This document shows positions 22,340-34,902 of a stretch of 64,000 nucleotides of DNA, in pieces. The translations under genes were made by a program, and so were the position numbers. The stretch's first letter is position 1; each line of letters starts with the position of its first letter. The stretch is from Acorus gramineus (Eukaryota > Streptophyta > Magnoliopsida > Acorales > Acoraceae). The notes beneath the pieces are model-generated. The model saw only the letters and a list, made by a program, of their open reading frames with translations, was not told where the DNA came from and did not search any database. The stretch lies in the NCBI GenBank assembly GCA_030737835.1, contig CM060851.1:2756615-2820614 (forward strand). Direction: 5' to 3'.

Positions 22340-22568
22340 ATTTGTATCTTATCTAAAAAAAGCTAATATATTCATTTGTATTTGTAGCAGTATCTGAAAA
22401 AATGTGGAGGTAGAGGTCGGAGGAGGTGGAGACTGGCGGAGGGATTGAAAGGTAGTCGATCAACATCTCATATGATAGAGGGCGATGAAATGAATCCAAG
22501 GGTGGTGACACCGGTCGCCGGAGATGAGTGGTCCGGATGGAATGAATTTTTGAAGTGGCAGATGACAT
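22340..22568 (-). repeat. Dispersed repeat (copy 1) with minus-strand coding-like remnant
   Basis: It matches 53330-53560 through 'aaaggtagtcga', 'tctcatatgatagagggcga', 'aatccaagggtggtgac' and 'cggagatga'. On the minus strand both copies can be read as R(R/Q)P(V/T)SPPLDS..HPLSY-like peptide, so they may come from a transposon coding region. I do not recognise the protein. Confidence 0.55.
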
Positions 22569-22839
22569 CGGAGGATGAAAAAAGAATTTTTCAAAGGATA
22601 TAGTGCTGCATTGGGAGCTGGTTATACATTACGATTAATGAGAGATATTTTTCTTGGAATAAAAATACTCAAATTTAAAGAAATAGTAGTATTGTCTTTG
22701 CTATTTTTACTTGTTTTGGACAACCCATATCAAGAGTCTCATTCCACACTTCTTCCGTCTTTTTAAAAATAAACATATTCTAACAAGTTATATGGGTCCA
22801 TTTGGTCTATCAGTTTTTGAAAAACATTAAAATAAATAA

Positions 22840-23038
22840 GGGCGCTGTTACACCCAGATTCATTTTCAGTCTCAATTCCAATCCTATATGCGTCAATAAA
22901 TGCAATTCATTGAAGAATATGCTTCATTTTTTTATAAAAATATATACCTCATTAGATGAGGTATACTATTTTTAAAAAATTCAAAACACATGTAGACTGA
23001 AATTGAGGTTGAAAATGGGGCTGGATGTAACATTATCC
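22840..23038. mobile_element. Mutator-like MITE, family A type copy, perfect 9-bp TSD
   Basis: A 199-bp element starting GGGCGCTGTTACACCC and ending GGATGTAACATTATCC, flanked by AATAAATAA on both sides (22831-22839 and 23039-23047). Its inner ends are ttcattttcagtctc on the left and tgaaattgaggttgaaaatg on the right. The core holds a 23-bp palindrome at 22943-22965 (arms TATACCTCAT, centre TAG). It is non-coding and was inserted directly upstream of the RPL4 copy B promoter box. Confidence 0.9.
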
Positions 23039-23047
23039 AATAAATAA

Positions 23048-23255
23048 ACGGATCATATATAATAGCATGCCTGTGGGCGAGCCGGGTCCATCGATCCCAC
23101 ATTTTTTACCCGGCCCATTAAAATCCATGCGAGTGGACTATTCGGTTCGCCACACGTGCATGGCACGTGATCCTCGATATAGATCCATAGAGATCCCACT
23201 CGTCCCCTCCTCTTGTGCAATTTTTTTAGGGTTAGGGTTTTAGCGGCTGAGAAAG
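23048..23255 (+). promoter_or_regulatory. RPL4 copy B promoter and non-coding first exon
   Basis: It has the same layout as copy A: GGCCCA site II (about 23113), G-boxes at 23153-23158 and 23164-23169, GATATAG as TATA (about 23176), a pyrimidine-rich start region, and a telo-box AGGGTTAGGGTTTT (23228-23241). The leader exon ends at 23255 with gaaag|gtaagc. The TATA element is weaker than copy A's TATATAG. Confidence 0.8.
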
Positions 23256-25913
23256 GTAAGCGATTTCTCTCCTCTTCGGTTCTATGCTTCTCTGCCGAGC
23301 TTGAAATCTATATGTATTTGTGTTTCACGGTGTGTGATCGTTTCCTGTTTGATCTGTTCTTTCAAATGGCGAATTGCGGTTTTGCTCTGTTTTTGCTTCA
23401 TTTCTTTTCAGCGTCTGAGCTCTAGATCTGAATGAATCTGTCTTGGTATATATCCGATCTGGAAAATCTCGTGTTTCTGATCTTTGTATACGACTCATCC
23501 ATCCAAATATAATTCCATCCATCCAATGGTTATATTTTTTAGTTTTGCTTAATTTTTTTTCTTTTTTGTTATTGGATTTATGTTTTTTTTATAATTATAA
23601 TCACATATTCTGGTTAATTTGAGATAAAATTATAAAGTTTAGGCATGAAAATCTCATTGTTTTTAGATGATGAATATTGAAAATCCCAATTTATTTATTC
23701 ATTATCTAAATATTTAATGTGTTATCATGTGTTTTTTATTTTATTTTATTGATTGATCAATATTTTTTGTGTTATTTTTGGGAGGGTTTTCATTTTTTGT
23801 GAGTGATGGGAGTATTTTTTGAATTATTGCCTTGAAGTGTCACAATATTTTTTTTATACATGTCTGAATAATGGGAAAAAAAAAATATCTTTTACATATC
23901 CACCTAGTTTGGCGACTTTTTCGGAAATAATAGAAAGAAAGATGTCTTTGTACACAACAAAAAAACTGTTATCTGTGTTGGGTTCCTTTAAGTTGCTGAC
24001 GTGCTATGAGAATTATGTTTTGTAGTTTATGAATGTGATGTAGTTTATGAACATATGAAATGATAGATTTGAATGCAGAGGCTGGGGATTCAGTGTGTAA
24101 ATTATTTAAGGTGATATGTTTTAAGTCTTGTTACCTATATCATTCACATTATAAATGCAAAAGATAATGGTTGCATTGTAGATGTTGTTGGTGTATTTTG
24201 TGTGTGATTGGGTATTCATCAGTTCTGTCCTTCTCTGGAAAATGGGTACTTTTGGCAATATCTCAGCATGCGTTTGTCATCTTTGTATATTTGTTGCTGT
24301 TGTTGTTTTCATTTTGGCAAGATTGATTTGGGGTTTCTTTGGGGGGGGGGGGTATCAGCATATCCCAGTTCCTATTTAGTCATCACTCTGCTTGTCTGGT
24401 AAATGGTGTGTTTGGACTGTCTTAAAATTGTTGTTACTGTCATAGTGGTTTTTTTCTTTATGGGAATACCAATTTTATCAGGACCCAGTTTTTACGTGTT
24501 TCTATTTTTTATTAAAATATTTCATGTTGGGTTTTACGGAGGTCATTTCTTATTTTGTTAAGATGGCTATTTTATTGAATTATAGATTGATTAATATTTT
24601 ATACATAAATATTTTGAGCAAAAGTATTTATGTAGTTCTGGAGCTTCTCTCTATGCCCGTTATTTTCTGGGCGAGTTTTTTTAGTTGATCTCTTTATAAT
24701 CATGAACAATGGTCTTGGAATCTCTCTGGTCTTTACAATGGGGTCTTGATTTTAAAGTTCCATCATTAAGTTGTTAATCTGCCTGTTATCTATTTTTTTT
24801 GTAGTCTATGGGTATGATGTCTTTGGTTAAATGCTTAAGTAATGAGACAGATTTGAATACAGAAGTTGAAGATTTAGAGTAGAAAGTGTTTCATAAGATA
24901 TGTTCTGGTTTTATTACGTTTATCCATCTTGTTTTGAATGCGAAAATTATGTAAATCATGCAAGGTTTATATGGTTATACCTATAGTTATAGGAATTTAA
25001 CTTGAGTTAGTGGGCAACTTTTACTCTGGTTTACAGTTTATGTTCTGCAAATTTGTGTTTTCTGTATCGTTGTTTGATGATGCTATGGAGCTTTGCTTTG
25101 CTTGACATGTAGATTTTTTGCTATTTTTTTTTTCTTCTCCAGCATGAGGATATATGTTTTTTTAAAAGTAAATTTGTGAGTCATGAGGGACCTGAGAAAT
25201 CTGTAGAATATGTTACCCTGCATATTTTACGCTCCCGTATGAAGTAAATATAGATATGGCATTGTGATTTGACTTTGGTAGAACTATTGTTTAGGGCCAA
25301 GTATATGGTAGATTTAGGGAGGTATTTGGTAGATTTAGGGATAGGGATGTGGTGGGGTGATGGGACCATGTTTCTGATTTGAAGATCAGATATGAACCAT
25401 ATCATGTGAGTTTCTTTCTGCTTCATCCATGATGTCTAAATTGCACCTTGAACCCTGAACTCTAAACCTTTGGCCTAGTAAAATGCATTATATGAGTTTC
25501 ATTATTTATGGTGTTGTATGTGTGGTATTTTATTCATCTTGAAAGTTATTATTATTTTTTCTTTATTTGATGAGTGATAGGGCATACAAATTTATTTATA
25601 CGACTTTTAGTACTTCAGTATCTTCTAGTTTCATCTATTATTTTTTGTGGCAATCTAAACTACCACCCAAACACGCAGTAAATTTGTTTGAGAAATGAAC
25701 ATGCCTGCATTTGGCTCTTGTGTAAATGATGCTTTGGCCATAGTGTGTTATCAGCAAAAATTCAGAGGCAATCTACATCTTGGTCCCTGCTTGCACATTC
25801 TTGTAATGTGAAAATTGATGATCTTTTCAAATACATTTATTCCTTTTTTTTGACATCATGAAGTTTCTGTTTTGTACCTTGTGAATTTCTTAAACTATGC
25901 TCAACCCCTTCAG
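23256..25913 (+). other. 5'UTR leader intron of RPL4 copy B
   Basis: The intron is 2658 bp, from gtaagc to ccccttcag. TTTGATCTG is at 23348-23356. After tatacgactca (about 23498) about 230 bp of different AT-rich sequence replaces the 'gttagggtttttaggg' stretch found in copy A and in H2A.Z, and alignment resumes at 'attgattgatcaatattt' (about 23748). It keeps 'ggtacttttggcaatatct' (about 24245), shared with H2A.Z but lost in copy A. A G12-13 run lies at about 24342. Confidence 0.85.
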
Positions 25914-25930
25914 TTGGTTGCAGAGTAAGG

Positions 25931-28565
25931 ATGTCTTCCATAGCTGCAGTTCGTCCGCTCGTGAGTGTTCAGCCCCTGGAGGGTGATATGGCAACAGACG
26001 GGACCAATGCTGTCCCTCTTCCTGATGTCATGAAGGCAACGATCCGACCGGATGTTGTCCGCTTTGTCCATGACAACATCAACAGGAACCATCGCCAGCC
26101 TTATGCTGTCTCAAAAAAAGCTGGTCACCAGACTTCTGCAGAGTCGTGGGGTACGGGCCGTGCAGTGTCTCGTATCCCACGTGTGCCTGGTGGTGGGACC
26201 CACCGTGCGGGCCAGGGTGCTTTTGGAAACATGTGTCGTGGGGGCCGCATGTTTGCACCCACCAAGATTTGGCGCCGCTGGCACCGACGTGTCAATATCA
26301 AGCAGAAGCGTTTTGCTGTTGCCTCGGCCCTCGCTGCCTCTGCGGTGCCTGCCCTTGTCATGGCTCGTGGCCATCGCATCGAATCAGTCCCTGAGCTTCC
26401 TCTGGTCATCTCTGATTCCGCCGAATCCATCGAGAAAACCTCCTCTGCAATCAAAGTCCTCAAGCAGGTTGGTGCATTCCCTGATGCAGAGAAAGCAAAG
26501 GACAGCCATGCCATCCGGAAGGGGAAGGGGAAGATGCGCAACCGGAGGTATGTCAACCGCAAAGGTCCTCTGATTGTGTATGGGACAGAGGGGTCTAAGC
26601 TAGTGAAGGCATTCCGCAACATTCCTGGTGTTGATGTTGCAAATGTTGACCGCCTCAATCTTCTCAAGCTTGCCCCGGGAGGGCACCTTGGGCGCTTCAT
26701 CATATGGACCAAGTCTGCTTTTGAGAAGGTGGACTCAGTGTTTGGGATGTTTGAGAAACCTTCTGAAAAGAAGAAGAATTTCGTGCTTCCGAGATCCAAG
26801 ATGTCGAACGCTGACCTGTCGAGGATCATTAACTCAGATGAGGTGCAGTCTGTTGTTAGGCCAATCAACAAGGAGATCAAGAGGAAGACACTTAAGAAGA
26901 ATCCACTTAAGAACCTCAACTCGATGCTTAAACTGAATCCATATGCAAAGACAGCGAAGCGGATGTCACTCCTGGCTGAAGCACAGCGGGTGAAGGCGAA
27001 GACTGAGAAGTTGGACAAGAAGAGAAATCAGCTGCCAAAGGTAATCTGCCATTTTGATTGGATTTCTGCTACTAGCATCAGTGTCATTTTTTATTCTCTT
27101 CCACACATCTCTCTGAACTGACGTTTATTTTGCAAATTAATATAGGTTCATTCTCAGAACTGATTGCCTGTTTTTCTTTTTTTTCTTTCTTATTTTAGCC
27201 TGGTTGGCATGTCCCTTAACCTTTAGCTTTAATGTCGTATTATTATCTATGTCTAAATTGTATTCTAAATCTTTTTCCATCATCTTGTACTTTCATCACA
27301 TCTCTGTATGGTGAGCTTTCTTTAGATAACATTCTTTTGGTGTGAATCTTTTTGTGGGCCACCTTGACATTATCTAATGACTAATTTCTTCGTAGGTGGT
27401 CATGGTTCATTGTGTAATTCTATATGTTCATTGCTGATGGATTTTTTCAAAGGTCAAAAATGGTGAACATTAGTTTCTATTTTTGTTGAATGAGAAATGG
27501 TTGACTCGCACAACCGTTTGATGATTCTTGTCGTTGGGTCATGTCCAAATGGTCATATGATTTTCTGCAAATGGGTTTTAAGCTAGTTAATGTTACCAAA
27601 AAAGTATGTACAATATAGACAATACAGTGCACAATTTCAAAGTTCAATGTTGTCTAATACTTTTGGTTTTTGCTTTCTGCCCTCAAAAAGCTGAGGCACA
27701 CTGCCTGCAAGATTGGTCACAGTTTTTTTAATTGATAATAAAAAAGAAGAAAGTCAAGAAACCATAACTCTTACCTATGCATTCTTGAATCTTCTTTTAG
27801 CTTCCACTCATTGAGGGCAAGGTAGATTACTCTATCTTCTAAGCCATTTCGATTAGATCTTTAATGGAGAGTCCAAGTTTTAGAACCTGTTATAGGCCCA
27901 TTGGATGCGACTTTGCATGTCACACTTAATTGATTCATTAATTGTAAAGCCTGTATGCTTGATTGAGGGGTGTTCATATGTAGTTGAAGCAAAGTGCTGT
28001 GATTGCAGTGAATTATTGCTTAAACATTGGAAAATATACACCAGTATGATTGTCCCCCAACAATGTGGTACTAATAAGAGAGATGTGAGTAAACTTAAAC
28101 CTGTTTTTGAGAAAACTAACATAAAATGTCTAGTCACTTTAGGTTCAAGTTTTGATGTGTCTTTGGATTTCATATTGCTTTACAGTAACTCAAACATGCA
28201 TTGCTTTTTATATGCTTATTTTCCCCTGTTGGTGTTGGCACTGCATTCTTTGATCCAAGCAGCACCCATTGTTCTTGTTTGCTATTGTTTTTTCCCTCGT
28301 GGATATGCCATGTACCATTCTTCAACTAGGATGGATGAAATCTGTCTTCTTTTCAGATCAAAACTTTGTTTTTTAGACATTCCTTTTCCATGATGCATCA
28401 AGCTATGCTTGAAGACTATATTAACATTAATGAGAGGTGATGTTCCTGCAGGAAGAAGCGGCGGCAATCAAGGCTGCAGGAAAAGCATGGTACAAGACAA
28501 TGATCTCCGACAGCGACTACACAGAGTTTGAGAACTTCTCAAAGTGGCTCGGTGTGACCCAGTAA
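25931..28565 (+). CDS. RPL4: 60S ribosomal protein L4 (uL4), copy B
   Basis: The coding exons are 25931-27040 and 28452-28565, giving 407 aa. The family features are as in copy A: exit-tunnel loop at about residues 65-120, basic WRRWHRRVN, and a lysine-rich C-terminal extension ending KWLGVTQ. The protein differs from copy A only at residue 4 (I for V), while scattered silent changes exist (for example acccgat against accggat near codon 41). This means recent duplication, gene conversion or strong purifying selection. The start ATG lies 17 bp after the leader-intron acceptor. Head-to-tail order and matching promoters mark it as a tandem duplicate with a period of about 8.7 kb. Both copies look functional. 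Confidence 0.97.
27041..28451 (+). other. RPL4 copy B coding-region intron (1411 bp)
   Basis: It carries about 720 bp (about 27180-27905) not present in copy A's intron. The extra segment is AT-rich without visible terminal repeats, so whether it is an insertion here or a deletion in copy A is open. Confidence 0.85.
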
Positions 28566-31006
28566 AATTAGAGCTCCCCCCTCAAAAAGCAAAAGAAGAG
28601 TGGTATCCCTTTCTTTGGAGTATTTATATTTGAGGTCAGTTTTAATGAGGTGAGTATTCTTGGAACTTTGGTAGACGTTGAATGTGTTTCTTTTTTTTTT
28701 TTTTTTTCGGAATTGGACTTGTTACTTGCTCCTGTTGGCATGAGCAGATGGGTGAATATCCTGTTTTGTATGTTGGAATAGAGTTTGGATTTTTGTTAGT
28801 CTCTTTCCTTATTTTCCTTTATGTGATTGGCTTCTGTTGATTTTTAATCCTCAGTTATTTCTAACACTAGACACAGCACATATATGAGAGTCTATGTACA
28901 TGTTTTAACATCATCATTTGGTGGGCTTTGGACAGGAATGGGGCAATTAAAGCTATCCCACTGGGATGTAACCCAATCACGCAAAAAGACAAAAAAAAAA
29001 GGGTGGGCTTCCGTCCTCACTACAGAAAATTTTTTTTTTTTTTTTGGGGGGGGGGGGGTGGGATGGTCGTTCTCCACCTTCCCCCTATACATTTTCCCTT
29101 TGCTACTTGCCACCATCGGCCTCCCCACCCCTATCCATCTCTGTCACTTCCCCTTCATTTGCCCACTCACTTTCTCTCCCTCCCTCCCGCTCTTCCCATT
29201 TTTAGTTTGAGGATGGAAACCCCAATTCAGAAAAGACAAAAATGGGGGGTGAGTTCTTTTTCAAGGAGTGACTCTAACCCTCCTCTATGCTATCAAATTC
29301 TCTTTATTTGATGCTTATGGTTTTTGGGTGATTTTGTGTTTATGGTTTTTATTTCAACTAATGAATGAAAAGAAAATAAATCAAATTCATAATATGCATG
29401 CTAGGGAATGTCTTTTTCCCACAACCAAACCTCCTAATCCTACCACAAATTTTTATTGGTTGGTGGGGTTGGGAGGGGGAGGGGGAGGGGGAGGGAGAGA
29501 GGCAGTACCCCTGGCTTCTCTTAAATAAAACATTTTATCTAAAAAAGATGTATATCTTAATGAATTGAATATTATGATTTATAGAAAATGTAAATTTTTA
29601 TTAATGAGGTGTATATCTCGTTTTCAGTAAGTGAATAGAGTTAATGAGTTATAATGAAGGTATTTGGGATGGTAAAAAAAAAGTGTGACATAGTTTTAAT
29701 ATATTATGTACCTGCACAATTTTAATTGGTGTGCATCTTATGTGAGTTGTTTGCTCCATTTATTATTCAGAGGATATATGAATGAGGCATGTTAGCCCTA
29801 TCAAATCAAGTTTCAAGGGATCCAGAAATTTATAAATCATTCACATGAACAATCAGCATCACATTAATGGTTTAACACAAAAAAATAAAAATAAATAATC
29901 ACATTAATGGTTTGAAAGACTCCACACAATATGAAATTTAAACTATACAACTATTTAATTTATTGAACACAATAGGTGGTTTTCATTTTTCTCATTTTGA
30001 TTTGGATCAATAGTTTGAATCCAGGTTTTTTTTTAGTCAAATAAAACAATATTAATGAACAAGTTTAGAAACCTTTCCATATGAAAATTTATCATAGAAA
30101 CCTAACTGAAGATTTGGATCACCTTGTTGAAAAATTGATTTCAAAATCAAATCAGGAGGAAGAAAAATGAACACACCAACCACATGAGATGGGTTTACCT
30201 ATGTAAGGGAAGAGAAGTTCTTTGTTTTTTTTACTGGATTAACAAACTCTTACTCAAAAACGTTAGGGTGGTCTTCTATCATTTCTCAATGGTATGTGAA
30301 ACCAGTACACAAAAAAGAATATATATATATATATATATGGCCCAGAAAGATTATCATATTATCATAGTACCTACATAATACAAAATGCAGAGAACTATCA
30401 TTATGCATGCATAAAAAAAATTCTTTTGTGTACTTAGTGTCCGGTGATCAAAATGCAAGACATAAATTGATATATAGTGTGATCAAGGACCATATTATCA
30501 ATGTTGAGGACCATCAAAACAGATGACTATGGATATTTACAGTTTTAGATTTACTATGTTAGGATTCTCTCCTATATAAATATACTATGTAATTACAAAA
30601 ATAAATTAGACCGACATTTTGAGTTTTTTTTTTTCCTATTGTTTTTTGTTATTTGGAATAACAAATTCATAGAAGGCCGGCCTATCGTTCTAGTGTGTTT
30701 TGCGAAGAATCAACAAATTTATTTGAGCCCGTGGCTGAGCTAAGATTTTTATGGAAGGGGGGGAGGAGGGCTAATGTGACTTATGTAAATATTTTCTAAA
30801 GTTACATCATTATGTATATATTTTTAAATACAATTGCATAGATTAAAAATGAATATGTAAAAAATAAAATAAACACATTTATATAAAATATATTACTGAA
30901 TAATTCTAAAAAGTAAATATCATATTTTTAAACAATATGGCAAATTTCACATCGACGATTCACAAAAAAAAAGTCAAAACATTAATTTAATAAGCAATAT
31001 ATATCT
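28566..31006. other. RPL4 copy B 3'UTR, duplicated flank and intergenic DNA
   Basis: Homology with the copy A flank runs to about 29478, where a (G4-5 A)n-type purine tract follows. A T15-G13 homopolymer pair lies at about 29027-29058. Beyond 29500 there is AT-rich sequence with no gene; a TA microsatellite lies at about 30317-30338. Confidence 0.55.
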
Positions 31007-31192
31007 TTATATGCAATCTTGATCATTGGGATGATAACTTAATATTCGAGTAGGCAAACCAGGATCTGATGGAAGATCTTGCAAGTTAATCTCTGACACA
31101 TGACGTTTTGGACTAGGTACTTGCAATTGAGAGATATCATCACTTTCAGTGATGAAGATGGTAGAATAAACTCTCTTAAAATATTTATCCAT
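31007..31192 (-). pseudogene. hAT-type / TTF-domain transposase N-terminal fragment
   Basis: The minus-strand frame MDKYFKRVYST...INLQDLPSDPGLPTRILSYHPND has the opening of plant TTF-type zinc-finger and hAT-dimerisation (zinc-finger MYM-type-1-like) proteins: a short basic MxxFFKR start, then a DLPxDPGxRxxIxxYxPND block just before the TTF domain. It stops after 61 codons, before any zinc finger or catalytic region. A domesticated or mobile transposase of this class is usually several hundred residues long, so this is a truncated relic. Confidence 0.65.
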
Positions 31193-32936
31193 AACCGGTA
31201 GAAAAATAAAAAATAATGAATTTTTATGATCATGTAAATTAATATAAAAGTATATTTTTCAAATATTTTTTATTAGAATCCATGAAAACATAATCTCAAA
31301 GTATGATACATAGATATTTTTTATTCAAATTTAATTGATAAACAATTTACCGACTGCCACCCAAACTTAATCTTACTGCTTCTTATTTCTCCAAATCCAA
31401 AGCTTAAGGCAAGGAATCCCTAAAAATAACAAATATTGTATTTGATTATTTTAGATATTTATACAAATATTGTAAATTTTAAATAAATTACAAAATATGA
31501 CAATAAGGTAAAATAAAAAAATTCTAAACCTTCAAGACGCCCTAAATGGGGACCCTGAGGAATAAGGTCCATGCCTATTGTGCCTTTGTGTGACATGTAG
31601 ATTGAAGGTCTGTTACTCTGTTTTATGTGGAGCCGGGGAGGGGAGGGGAGGGACAGAGGGTTAATTTAAAAACCAAAAAGGTTAAAGGGGTAACTAGTGG
31701 TGAGGGCAAACACAGATTCATCAACACGATTTTTATTTATTTATTTATTTATTTATTTTTTCAGTTGTGGTTGGGCTGTAGTAGACTAATTCTCAAGTTG
31801 TGGGAGTGTGGAACTCATGTGCCACAGTTGTTGAGTTGTGGCTTGCAGAAGTGAGTGGACTCATGGGTTCTATCCTTAGAAGAAGAAAAAACCCGAGCCA
31901 ACTTTTCTATTGATTGGAGTTTACAGATCTCACATCCCTTATTGATCAGATCCATGGATAAGCGTAGTACGCTTCATCAGTTGATATCAAACTGGTTGGA
32001 TCAGAGTTACAAAACTGGTCCTAAACCCTATTTTAATAAGTTACAATATATATGTTAAATTGGGTCATGACAAACAATTGAATCAGTCAAAGAAAATGCA
32101 AGCCTAAATGACCCTTCGATTAGAGAGACTATATTTATTTACATGTTTTGTTGGCTTTGAAAAAGCCATGCATGGCTCCTTAATTTGATTCAGTCAGATC
32201 TCCAACAAATCAAATTCTACAGATGACTACAAAAGCAGAGCTGCCTTGTAATTTGAAACTTTGTTTTTGAGTTAGATATTCATTAAATAAAAATAGACAA
32301 GCACACACACTGATGAATTGCTTAATAGATGAATATGGTATTTTTAAATGTTTAATTTTTTTTATAAAACGGTAAATATAATACAGAGACCATGTTTAAC
32401 ATTGTATCATTTCAACGGATATCTATGAAATTTTTAACATTGAAAAATTAGGTCAATGAGTCTACATGGACAAATAATTAAACATGAATCCCACCAAACA
32501 TTTTAGTGTTGAATATCCAATTGTGTCATAAATGTTACACCAATCAATTGCTTCTGAACTGAACTGCTCATCCACACTTCATTAATTTCACAACTCGATT
32601 CGCAACACAAAGTAGTTAAAATTTATAGTTAGTAGTTTGTATAAAATAATAAAATAAAGTGGTAAAGAAATCACATGCAAATGTGAGTTGAATAGTATTC
32701 ACATTGCCTTCGCATTTTTTCTATTGTACAATGATCACATGAGAGTTTGACAGATAACATATCCAAGCAACTCTGTATATACATGCATGTATTTTTAAAA
32801 TACAGTGTGTGTATATATTATTCCTATTTTACAATTGCATTCCCAAAGCAATATATTGTACTTCCAGCCAATCATGGCCAAGAGGTCCATGTGATTTGTA
32901 AGTCACCTGTATAGAAAAAAACACACACACACAATG
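31193..32936. other. AT-rich intergenic DNA
   Basis: No gene is seen. There is a (TTTA)n microsatellite at about 31731-31760 and a short ggggaggggaggg purine tract at about 31633. Confidence 0.5.
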
Positions 32937-33194
<258 letters not shown>

Positions 33195-34800
33195 CTAGGA
33201 AACTTATCAATTTGTTCAGTAAACTATTCAGGGCTCATGTAACCTATGCCGGATTAATCATATTCTAGACATGAACAATGAATCTCTTTGAAGTGGCTCA
33301 TTTCGTAATTTTTTAAAGGTTCAAGTTCACTTAACAGTAAAAATGATCAGGTTAATAATCACTTCTTCAAAAATTGGATAAGTTGAAATTAATAATTAAA
33401 TATAAAAATTATTAAAAAATTTTAGAATATGTTTTCACATTCTAGATATTTCTCAAGTTTGTATATAACATTACTCTGAAGTCATTTTTTTACATAATTA
33501 TTCTATAAAGTTCAAAATCGGATGATCCAAACAACCTGTTTTTAAAAATATTGATTCAATCGGTGGGTTGATCAATTTTTTTAACTTTAAATCAATTTTG
33601 TTTATTATCAAGTTTTTATGGTTGGAAAAACTCGCAAGCTAAACCGATCAGATGGTAAAACCAGTAAGAACACGTGGTTTCTAAACATTGGGTACTAGTA
33701 GTCATGGGACCTCTTAGTAGTCACTTCATTTGTCCTTATGTTTTATTAAATGAAAGTAACCCTCATCACTGCCAGAGGCAAAGAAGGGTGTGTAAGTGAG
33801 AGGTACATGCCCTGAGCCCCCAGACTGACCACCTTAACAGCCCTTTCAAGCACTTGCAGAGATTGTTTTTTAGGGTTTCTAGAAAAACTTTACATATGAT
33901 CCCCACCATTACATAAGATTCTCCTCACATTGATAAAAAAAATAATGTGTATTAGTGGGAGTGTCAGTCAGTGACTGGTACCTTGACCATTTACAGATAC
34001 CACACTGATCTGACACTCTGGTGTTTCTCCCCCATGTTATTAACAGTAAAAAAAAGGGCCAAAGGTCCCACCATGTTATCAACAGTAAAAATCAATGAAT
34101 TTATCCTATATGAAGATGTAAGTTTGATCTTTTTATATATGCACATTAGATGCATTTTGATTCAAGAAGATGAGGTACCTCTGCCATGGCATGCGTGTAG
34201 GGAAACTGAATTGAAATGTTTCTTTTAGGTCCCCCCTTGTGACTGTGTTAATTTTTATTTACTTATTTATTAAGTATATATTCCTAAATTCAAGATACTG
34301 TAATTCCTATAAACTCAAGCTATTTTTATCTTCAAAAACTTTGTTATGTAAAGTATTTTTATCTTGAGTGGGTATCATTTTTTACATGTTTCATCCTAAA
34401 GTGAAATTCAGGTAACATAAAAGAGAGGAGAGGTAATTGATGCAACTAATTTTTATTAATATTATATCTAAGAGTATTTAATATAAATTCTAATCCATTT
34501 ATCAAATGGACTAAAGAAACTAACATTTGAAGATAAAAATAATATTCTAACAACAAAGGTATCCCCACATCTTCATGATAACTTGCATTTAATTTGAAAA
34601 TTATATTAATTTTATACGATGATTATATGTCACTATACCATTGTCAAATGAGCCTGGCATGTTTGGATGGAGGATAGATTTGTTTAGGATTTAGTTAAGT
34701 TTTCACGTTGAAGGATAAAAAAATAGAAACATAGAAAATTAAAGGAAAAAATTAAAATTTAAAAATTCTCTTTTAAGAAAATCAAATAAAATACTAATAC
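33195..34800. other. AT-rich intergenic DNA
   Basis: No gene, RNA or clear transposon end was recognised. Confidence 0.5.

Positions 34801-34855
<55 letters not shown>
34801..34855. repeat. (TAA)n microsatellite
   Basis: About eighteen uninterrupted taa units. Confidence 0.95.
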
Positions 34856-34856
<1 letters not shown>

Positions 34857-34902
34857 TATGAAAGTCATGTACATTTATTGTTTTTAAAATATTAAGTCTA
34901 TT

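Noticed and set aside
29027-29058. T15-G13 and other G or C runs (3412, 24342, 35688) as G-quadruplex regulators
   Set aside because: Single long homopolymers are prone to slippage and sequencing error; no repeated G-tract pattern or conservation supports a function.
28884-29311. Overlapping frames of 78-127 codons downstream of RPL4 copy B
   Set aside because: They run through homopolymer and CT-rich tracts of the duplicated 3' flank and are not conserved as frames behind copy A.
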